DNA from: Heliopora coerulea
Lineage: Eukaryota > Cnidaria > Anthozoa > Scleralcyonacea > Helioporidae
Assembly: GCA_030142905.1 (NCBI GenBank)
Contig: JASJOG010000053.1
Location: 487,501 to 551,500, forward strand
Length of the DNA stretch: 64,000 nt
Direction: 5' to 3'
Below are positions 47,695 through 64,000 of the stretch, piece by piece. Positions within the stretch are counted from its first letter, which is position 1, and the number at the start of each line of letters is the position of its first letter. The notes below the pieces were generated by a model, which was given only the letters and a program-made list of their open reading frames with translations, did not search any database and was not told the origin of the DNA. A program made the position numbers and the translations under genes.

Positions 47695-47850
47695 TAGTTA
47701 CGTCACTAGGCAATGTAGTTCATGTGGTGACGTCACTAAGCCGGGTAGTGACAATACTCGGTCACACTGTGATGTCATTCTACCATATAATTACGTCACT
47801 GTACCATGTGGTAACATCAACCGGCTATGCAGTTATCTCAACCAGTCATA
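47695..47850. repeat. Degenerate array of TACGTCACT/TGACGTCACT units
   Basis: Six or more diverged units of about 20-30 bases with the core gtcact or gtcatt; two match the cAMP-response-element palindrome TGACGTCA or its half. It starts right after the AGCC MITE. Confidence 0.55.
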
Positions 47851-48641
47851 TTTCGATGGTTTGTCGGAGAGGACATGTTCTCTATTGGAAAAGGAGGTGT
47901 TAATTACAAGATAAACTAGGGCTATTGGACGAGATAAGTGATGTCGTTTAGAGGGTGAACATTTCTTCCATTAGGCTTAAACTGACTTCTTTTTTTTATT
48001 ATTATTCAGTAGATTATAATAGGGAGGATAGTTTTTAAACCACATGGACTCCCACCACTTGTATTTTGTGAGTCTATAGCGAAGCAGATTATTTCCCTAA
48101 TCTGAGTGACGCCACCAGATTAACTAAGTAAAGATCTACCTCGTTCGTCAATTATGGTGTCGGTGAAATTACATTTTTATAATGCAATTCTTACTCTTTA
48201 ATTCGACTTTTACCTCACTAAACGTGTTCATTTTATTCATGAATCTCTTTATCTTACCTGGATCACCTTTGATAGCGGTTTACTCTATTATCTATTGTTC
48301 AATTTCTTCGGGGCTTCAAATACCAGAAAACGTCGCGTTACCACTAATCAGTCGTGAGACCCTGTGTGCATAGTCAGAGAGTTTAAAGTGTATTTTAAAG
48401 TTAAAATATTTTTACGCCCATTTCATAACATTGCATCAAAAATCCTTAACAGTGGAGCACTACGAATTAAGGCGGAAATGTCTCCAACCGCTGTAAATGT
48501 GTCAAATACATCCGAGAATTTTAACATAACGGAGTAAAATCACAGCCGAAACTCCTTTAAAAATTGACATTTCGGTGAGAGAACTTTGACTAACTTCATT
48601 TTTTCTTTCAACCTATCCGGGACTGTTATATTTGTGGAAAA

Positions 48642-49448
48642 TCATTTGTTTTTAGTGCTGTTGGTAATATTCTCAATTTCCATTAGCAGGTGGTAAAGGT
48701 AGTCTGATTCGGCTTTCTTTACTTGTGGTCTTGGTGGAAGGGTGTCAGGCTCGATCGATATGTCTTCTAGACAGTGTTTCAGTTCGTTTTTACAGTGTTG
48801 GCACTTCGAGCTTTGCCCAATAGAAAGGAAACTAACATTATGCCCCATTTTACACCTCTTGGCTTTTTCTCTCGTATTCTCATCCAAGCTGTGCCTGAAA
48901 GGTACTGCCAAGTTTGCGATCATCTTCTCAAGCTTTGACAACTTTCTCCAGATAATGCGATCCAACGTTTCTCTGTCCAGGTCGTCGGCCAATGCCTTCA
49001 CCTCTCGCACTTGCAAATACTCCTGCGCAAAGTACACGCACCTATCGCGCAGACGTCGGTGTCCGTATTTGCACGCTAAGGGCAGAATTGTTTTTACGTT
49101 TGCAGCGTCTATCTCCAGTCCCTCCAAGAAATCCAAACATTTGTCTATCACCAATTGCACATCGTACTCATCGGCCAGTGAAATCAGCGATTCGATGTTT
49201 GCCATGGTAACGCCTCCTTGGACCAAACTTGTCGGATACAAGAGCTTTAGGAATTCTAAAAACTCGCGCGCTTGCTTTTTCGGGAGATTAATCTTCGTTT
49301 GGGTAAGTTCTCGGAAGTCACCGGTCAGCATGGCCTTGAAGACGGGAGATTGCGCCATGAGAACATGACGATGTACGTGAAACTGCTTTTTTTCCACGAC
49401 AAGAATCAGGTCGCTGTCTTGCCAAGGCGAATTGAATACTTGATCCAT
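48642..49448 (-). CDS. Intronless BTB/POZ-domain protein
   Basis: A single open frame of 268 residues. The BTB fold covers about residues 8-112: DSDLILVVEKKQFHVHRHVL, SPVFKAMLTGDFRE, a strand-helix stretch with FLEFLKLLYP, and LISLADEYDVQLVIDKCLDFL. A short BACK-like helical region follows (about 115-185, ILPLACKYGHRRLRDRCVYFA). The C-terminal tail carries a Cys/His cluster (C199, H203, C216, C219, C226), spaced as CxxxH...CxxC, a possible zinc site. BTB proteins of this type often act as CUL3 substrate adaptors, but no MATH or Kelch repeats are present here, so substrate binding is unknown. The start Met matches the usual short N-terminus before the BTB core. Absence of introns suggests retroposition or lineage-specific expansion, both inferred. 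Confidence 0.88.
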   Translation of the reverse strand: MDQVFNSPWQDSDLILVVEKKQFHVHRHVLMAQSPVFKAMLTGDFRELTQTKINLPKKQAREFLEFLKLLYPTSLVQGGVTMANIESLISLADEYDVQLVIDKCLDFLEGLEIDAANVKTILPLACKYGHRRLRDRCVYFAQEYLQVREVKALADDLDRETLDRIIWRKLSKLEKMIANLAVPFRHSLDENTREKAKRCKMGHNVSFLSIGQSSKCQHCKNELKHCLEDISIEPDTLPPRPQVKKAESDYLYHLLMEIENITNSTKNK

Positions 49449-49654
49449 CGTGTTGGTTTGTGGGATAGAACCGGGACTTCAGGAGCAATATTCTAATAAA
49501 ACACATGGGAGTTAACCATCAAATGAATCCTAGTTGTATAAAGTCATGACAGTGATATAAAAGCAGAATGCTACATTTGTAGTGTCCAACGACTAGTAAA
49601 AAGCCAAAAGGGTCAGTGAACTGCAAAACATAGGATGGAGGCGAGGACTATTCA

Positions 49655-49820
49655 CTCTGACATGAAACACAATAGTTTCGCAGACGTGAAATACATTTGC
49701 GGAAGCAACAGTGGGCCTTCGTCGGACTTTTCATTTAATTTATTTAATATTTCACTCCAATATGAAACACAGTTGTTCCGCAGACATGCAATACATTTGC
49801 GAAAACGACAGTTGTGGAAA
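49655..49820. repeat. Local duplication of a ~60-bp segment
   Basis: tgaaacacaatagtttcgca...atacatttgcg and tgaaacacagttgttccgca...atacatttgcg recur about 100 bases apart on the same strand. Confidence 0.7.
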
Positions 49821-51258
49821 AAGGTTAAATTGTTCACCTACCTCGACTTTAGATTATACTCTTCTTTCGTTTCCACCTTGCTGACTCGAATACTCCACAG
49901 TTAATGAGCAGCTGTGAATGGTCACTTGGAAGTCATGGGACACTACTGGGGTGGATCTCGTGAGAGCGAGCGCAGAAGTCCTCGACTCCTGTGTTAAGCT
50001 GAAATGCCATTGAGGCGATCGAGCAAACATAATCACGTCGTACGCGTGGCTCTTTCTGCTTGTCTAGTGAGTCCTCAGGTAGAACCAAGTTGAAAACTAT
50101 TCAGTTTAAACAATGGAAACTACCGCATATGACTGTTCACCCAAGCGTATGTAATTAACTCGTAAAAGCACAATTCCTGCCGAGTATTCGCTAACGAATG
50201 TTGCGATCTCTCATTAAGACTCGTTACTGAATCGTATTCTTCAGGATGAATAACAAGACGCGACTATCGTGCCGCTATGTCTTGCGATTGTCATTTTGGT
50301 GTATGAAATTTCTCCAGTACAGTTTAGACAGCAAGATTTCTCAGGCTTACTCAAAGGTCTTGTGAGTTTAATTCATGCATCAGGATGACAATCTCGAGGT
50401 ACCAAACCGCCCATGTATTTTTGCCTTTAAATGATACCCAAAATTACAAACAGTGGCATGCATGATCAGGCCCTTAATGAAACGCTCCCTCCCCTTGGTC
50501 GCGTCACCATTTATTAGTCTAAAATTTGGTAACTCCTAAAACACTTCATTTTAAATAACGAAATATCTTAAGAATATCTTAGATATACTAAGTCGCGAAA
50601 ATAAAGCTGTAGTAACTATATCGATAATAACAGATTTGAAGTGCTCGCCAACTTTAAGCCAGATTTTTTTTCCCTTGTCCTTCTTGCTGAGTTCCCGTCA
50701 ATTTATAAGACATTGTGACGTCACAGTCACACGGGAGTCATGGGAATCCGCTTGGATCTTCACCGAATCTATGTTACTACTTCACCTGCACTTAAGAAAG
50801 TTGCACAATATTGCATTTTCTCTTCATGTTAACCTAAAGATGACCCTGAAACAGAAGTTCTCGTGAAAATCTCTCCTGGTCTTAAATTGCATACTACCAG
50901 CTTACCGTCATCAACTCAGTGCATAGCTCCGTGCATGATTTACACGATTTCAACATTATTTACAACGATTATGCTAAGCGAATTATTTAATGTGTTTTAA
51001 TTAGTATTCCCGTCTCTAATAAAGATAAAAAATAACCGTTGAGTGTTTTTAGCCTCTAGAGGTTGGATAAGATCAATACCCTCTGAAGAGAACAAATCAT
51101 TAAAACTATTGGAAAATTGTCATTATACATATCTTATGTACGTTCAACAAGTATGCTGATAATTGTTCTTGTTTTGACACAAAAATCTCTCTAACTGAAG
51201 AATGCGCTGTTAATTTATCTTTCGGGAACCGTGCTGTACATCGTACCTCCATGTTTAC

Positions 51259-51425
51259 CAGACAGCGTACTTATTGTACATAGCATAATTCCAAGCATCG
51301 TTTCCATTCTCATCCGAAATGTTTTGAACGCCGTTAGGAATTTCAGGATGACGACAGAAATAAATTTGAACGGCCACGTACATAGAGACAAACACACCCA
51401 GGAGAGCCGCTTCCACGAGAACCAT
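51259..51425 (-). CDS. Possible first exon of an unrecognised membrane or secreted protein
   Basis: The minus-strand frame starts MVLVEAALLGVFVSMYVAVQ, a typical signal-anchor, followed by 35 polar residues including a NIS sequon and ending at a tg|gtaaac donor. Upstream in-frame stops support this Met as the start. No downstream exon with the matching phase was found, so it could be a chance frame or a gene fragment. Confidence 0.25.
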
Positions 51426-51683
51426 CGATTGTGTTTAAAGGTTTCACAGTGTCCGATGTTCTTCAAATGGTTCGAAGCCTCAGAAAAGATGCTTAACACA
51501 TCCAGTACGAGGTTCTAACAAATTAACGTTGTATGTCTGATTCCACCTGTTATGGTTGAACCGACCTCATGAATTTTAATGCAGTTTCGCGTGTTTTGGG
51601 CGATCTTATGAATCTGCGCACCTTTTATAATCTGCAATTCTGTGAGGATTTTCAAAAATGGAAGCGATTCCAAGAGATTTCGA

Positions 51684-51893
51684 GGGTTAGGGTTAGGGTT
51701 AGGGTTGGTTAGGGTTAGAGGTTGGTTAGGGTTAAGGTTCGGGTTAGGGTTAGGGTTGGTTAGGGTTAGGCTTAGGGTTAGCGTTTAGAGTTTAGGATTT
51801 AGTGTTTAGGTGTTGGGGGTTGGGGGTTGAGGGTTAAGGGTTAAGGTTAGGGTTAGGGTTAGGGTTAGGGTTAGGTTTAGGGTTAGGGTTAGA
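51684..51893 (+). repeat. Interstitial telomere-like (TTAGGG)n tract
   Basis: About 210 bases of TTAGGG repeats with interspersed variants (ggttggttaggg, gtttaggat, ggggttgagg). The longest clean run is at about 51845-51875. Confidence 0.9.
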
Positions 51894-52614
51894 ATACTCT
51901 TTTGTGTTTTATGTTTGTCAGAGTCGTACTAAGGGCCCTTTGGGTTTGGAGCGAGTTGGAAATTGAGATAATCGGTTTATTTGATGTGAAATTATCAAAA
52001 TCTGCAAGGCAACATTTGTCATTTCGGTTTGCCGTTTTTGGGGCTTAGCCTGTTGCCCGTACCATTTCTCCTCTTGTGTTGCTGCAGATGGCGATCATGG
52101 CTAGAAACTGGAAATCAGTAAAGCCGAACCGTGTATGCTTTCGTATAAATTCCGTGACGTCGCGTGGGTGAGCGGGGGACAGAAGTGGGTAGTTGTCCCT
52201 GAGCGCCAAAATAATGGAACCCAAAATTCCGATGTCGTAAAACAATTTTTATATGGAAATTTAAAAATATAACTGCTTTGCAAAAGACATTACAATTTTA
52301 TCGCACGAGGTATCACAGTACCGTCATCAGCATTATATTTATTTTTCAAGTTGTCGGTGGGAGAGGAGTCAGAAGTTAAGTTTATCCCAGGGGGGTGGTA
52401 ATGCTCACTACCTCTCTGTTGAATTGACACATTTCTTTCGAAATAACCTTTCCAATAAAAATTATTTGAAATTTTTTTTTTCAGTCTGCTGTTTATAACT
52501 TGGAAAGAAAAGGGCCTCTTTAAAAGGGGATGTGAATCTGCAGGCTGCCCTATCAATCCCCACCTTAACAGTTTGATGCCTGACAATGTTATTTGTCATC
52601 CTTATTAATTTTAC

Positions 52615-52702
52615 TCCGGCTAACGCGAAGACACTTCTACTCTGGCTAACACCTGATGATTTTACTCATCAAAGGGGAAACCCCAGCAGGCCTTAGAGTT
52701 AA
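52615..52702 (+). repeat. Hairpin repeat family copy
   Basis: ctctggctaacacctgatgat core with ttttactcatcaaagggg; diverged hairpin. Confidence 0.5.
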
Positions 52703-53385
52703 TCTCATACAGATGCTTGTTGCACATGTACAGTTATATTAGCTTTGAAAACAATTCAAGTCACATGCTCTCTCCTCAAGTGATTGTGTTACAGCATTAA
52801 AACAGTAGTATAGCAGGGAGTTCTTTTAGGGGAATACCCCACCCCACCCCACCCCACCCCCATTAAAAACTCCAATTTTCCACTCAACCCAGCAGAAACC
52901 CTGACCACATTTAAAACAAACAAGAAGTTGTCAACATTTCTCTTCCAGGGACATTATCCATGTCACCTGACTACTTTTGGGAAAAAATGGCAAATTTATC
53001 CCATACAGGTGAATCTTTTGAAGGGTTATAGTTTATCTCAAGAGTTCTGGCTTCCTGCCTTATCTATATCCATCACTGGAAATTCTCCAAACTTGTGGAA
53101 TGCTCAAAACAAATCAAATTTGTTCATTCTAGGCTGAGCAATTCAATCTTTGACTACTCCATAACTTTTGCACAGAACACATTCAACATGGTTTATTTGT
53201 GCATGTGTGTGTCCCATAAAATACTGTATTCATGTAAAGTACTTCCACAGACAACATAATTTCCAAACAATGATTTATTCAGGAATCAATTTTGAACTAC
53301 AGTGATGTTCATCCATTGGAAATAAGACTCAAAAGATGGTGATTTTATGTAGTTCAAGATACCACAAGCATTGAATTTCCCAGTT

Positions 53386-55013
53386 CTAGTTTCTGGACTT
53401 GTACAAAAGACGACCAGCTTGAAGCATACTAGAAGAAAAATATACAAACCAGTAAGATATTAAGTGTGTTCAAGCATATGCACAGCATGCAAAGAAAGGC
53501 AAAGAAGAAGCAAGCTACGATGGACTGTCAATATGGTTAAGAGACAGAGTGTTCCCTATTTAACAAAATTTTAAATCTATGTTTCCAACAAGACAGGAAT
53601 CCTTGTTTACTCTATTAAAGACAAAGATTGATGATACTAAAATTGTTCACCTCATTATGAATACTAATCCAGCTGGCATCAACTTGAATTTTCCAGATTT
53701 CAATGAACGGTATCCCATTACAGTTGCAAGAATGCCTGATGCACCTTCACAAAATGAGTAATTGTTTAACAGCAAAGCAAAATCAACAATTTTCAAGATG
53801 TTTACCATTATTACAAGTCCCAACAAATTACTCTGGATAGTTTATTTGTAGTATTGAGCCATGCCACTTACAAAGTCCTACTCCGGTGTTTTTTGGATTG
53901 ATAGATGTTTGCATGGCCCCATAAGCAGCTAAACCACCAAAGACAAGTCCCATGGCCAGTGACATAATACTTCCTAACAAAAAAAAAATGAAAGGAGAAA
54001 ATTGGAAAGTAAGAAGGCATCAATGACATAGACACTCTGATTTATATTTGATAGTGGGTGATGTGGCAATGTGATAGCATTGTTTAGTCATCAATTCTGT
54101 GACTTGTTAAAATAGTTGAACAACTATATCAACAATTATAAAATAACAGGCATCCTACATGCAGTCTGACGGGATGAGCCTCATTTTCTCTCAGAATACA
54201 GAGACACAGTTGATGTCATTTTCATGTTGTATTGGAGTACAGAGAAATAAATGGTGTCATGAAAACTCAAGAAAACCTTGGTTATTTTATAAAACAAATA
54301 GAAAATAGCTTTCAGGTCTCTGTACTGTGATAGAAGCATTTTTTCTAGGCATTTTTCTGGTTGAAATGACGTCATTCATGTTTCTATCACAGCACAGAGA
54401 CACTCAAGCAATTTCCTATTGTGTTAATCAGAGCATGGCTGTCCTGCTAATCAAATTTTTTTCTTTTTGGTTGTTCTACCATGATTTTTGTTTTCTTATT
54501 CCAACCTCCTTGAATAACTGTTGTTAGATGATTGATAATGAACTTTATTGTTAAAAAAATTATGAACGATATTGCCGATTCACCAATGAGCATAATATGG
54601 TTACAACATCGTTTACACAATCATGCTGTAACAACGTCTGGAAATTGTGCATTCCTCATCATACCAATATTTCCTCACTCCCAAAGAAAAATCCTTCAGA
54701 CGTTCACGACAAGAAAGAAAACCAAACACAGTCTGAACTGACGGGTAATCAGGTGGCAAAGAAATAAAAAGAACTTTAAATAGGGTCATTATCTAATTCA
54801 TGATCCTCAGAAATACAAAAACCATTGAAGAAATTACCAGGTTGGCCCTGTTATCCAAGGAATCGCAAAGATATAATGAGACGATATAACATTAAGTTAA
54901 AAGAAAGCTGTTGTATTACCTGCTTTCCAATATCCAGCCACCCCACCGAACGCCACAGCGGTTGCATAACCGTAGGAAATGTAGTCCGTTGTCGCTGATG
55001 ATCGCATCGACAT
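53386..55013 (-). CDS. TMEM14: TMEM14 family protein
   Basis: Four exons, 55013..54920, 53973..53872, 53744..53651 and 53428..53386, join in phase and encode 110 residues, the family's usual length. Visible family blocks: SYGYATAVAFGGVAGYWKAGS (helix 1), SLAMGLVFGGLAAYGAM (helix 2), ASGILATVMGYR and MPAGLVFIMSMLQAGRL (helices 3 and 4). Vertebrate TMEM14 proteins are small four-helix membrane proteins; TMEM14C sits in the mitochondrial inner membrane and supports porphyrin import for haem synthesis. Which paralogue this matches cannot be decided here. The usual SGKFMPAG motif reads SGKFKLMPAG, with two extra residues. The start Met at 55013 is followed by another at 55007; either could be used. 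The gene is head to head with FAM91A1. Confidence 0.9.
54312..54404. mobile_element. Short MITE
   Basis: gtctctgtactgtgatagaa and ttctatcacagcacagagac are inverted ends about 90 bases apart. A related half-element lies at 15880-15960 in a PITHD1 intron. It sits in TMEM14 intron 1. Confidence 0.7.
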
Positions 55014-55529
55014 TACAATTTCTGATTCTGAAGCCAAAGCCCTTCGAGTTTGCTCAGATGAAATGATTGGAAACTACAAGAAAACCTTGAAAAAAAAACC
55101 TCTGAGATTTGTTTTTAGGTTTGTTCCTGATCCTTTGTTACTGTACTAGGTACAACCTGGTCTTGCCGGTCTGTCTTAGAACTTCTTGGAGAACGTTAGC
55201 TAACGGGGGGAGGGAAGGCTTTTCTAAGAAATACATTAAGAAGGTTTTGAGAAACTGTAACTTTAATGGCTTAGCTATTGTAGCAATACCTGTCATGATA
55301 TTTTTAATTAAAATAATATAAAATAAACATTGGGCAGGCATTTAAAACTGTTCATTTCAGATTAGGCACAGCTAAAAAATGTTTAAAATTAAGTAATTTG
55401 AGTCTCGTGGGAACTCTCGTATTAATTTCGGCATGTCGTCGGTTTTCAGGGGGAATACCTAGAAAGGTTTTCATCATGGCCGACAGTGGTTGAGCATGAT
55501 TTGGGTTTTGGCATACAAATGAAAGTCAA
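55014..55529. promoter_or_regulatory. Shared divergent promoter region, TMEM14 and FAM91A1
   Basis: 516 bases between the two start codons with no other gene. Confidence 0.45.

Positions 55530-64000
<8,471 letters not shown>

Larger units (their letters stand above)
49449..53385. other. Repeat-rich intergenic region
   Basis: Between the BTB gene and TMEM14. It contains a duplicated segment (49655-49820), a possible isolated exon (51259-51425), the telomere-like tract (51684-51893) and a hairpin repeat copy (52615). No complete gene was recognised. Confidence 0.55.

Noticed and set aside
48742..49368. 208-residue plus-strand frame
   Set aside because: Antisense shadow of the BTB gene.
53579..53761. 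60-residue plus-strand frame
   Set aside because: Antisense to TMEM14 exon 3, which fits the splice phases exactly.

Overview
This is a window of animal nuclear DNA. It is AT-rich, its genes are split by many short introns with standard GT-AG borders, and it is full of fold-back elements, tRNA-derived SINE-like repeats and microsatellites. TTAGGG-type interstitial repeats, a Penelope-like element with a GIY-YIG domain, an EndoU gene, an FRK-like Src-family kinase and a short collagen gene together suggest a cnidarian, probably an anthozoan such as a stony coral. That assignment is inference; the sequence alone does not fix the species.

Eight conserved protein families were recognised and rebuilt exon by exon with consistent splice phases: PITHD1 (+, 14220-17660), MRPL15 (+, 18359-20307), an FRK-like Src-family tyrosine kinase (-, 23748-28831), EIF3H (+, 29365-34775), DSCC1 (-, 35498-42630), ENDOU (+, 43221-47357), a four-exon TMEM14 (-, 53386-55013) and the 5' part of FAM91A1 (+, 55530 to beyond the window end). 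A single-exon BTB/POZ protein lies at 48642-49448 (-). Two genes are not recognised: a secreted protein with a 12-triplet collagen stretch (+, 8494-12167) and a sequon-rich multi-exon gene on the minus strand (1399-6353, 5' end unresolved).

Layout: 0-8 kb holds the unrecognised minus-strand gene and fold-back repeats. The collagen-like gene occupies 8.5-12.2 kb. PITHD1 and MRPL15 lie in tandem at 14-20 kb. A repeat-rich gap follows at 20.3-23.7 kb. The kinase and EIF3H are head to head (about 530 bp apart), EIF3H and DSCC1 tail to tail, and DSCC1 and ENDOU head to head (about 590 bp). The BTB gene and a repeat-rich gap containing a telomere-like tract come next, then TMEM14 and FAM91A1 head to head (about 515 bp). 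Most of these are housekeeping functions (mitochondrial translation, translation initiation, sister-chromatid cohesion, Golgi trafficking). They do not form one pathway. MRPL15, EIF3H, DSCC1 and FAM91A1 all lie on human chromosome 8q, so the linkage looks ancient.

The most unusual content is in the repeats. At least eight loci carry hammerhead-ribozyme-like cores (CTGAYGA, a hairpin, then GAAAC), most of them inside large inverted repeats, and a decayed Penelope-like GIY-YIG element lies in FAM91A1 intron 1. There are also three copies of a near-perfect palindromic MITE, at least nine copies of a short hairpin repeat, several tRNA-like SINE heads and non-LTR retrotransposon 3' fragments.
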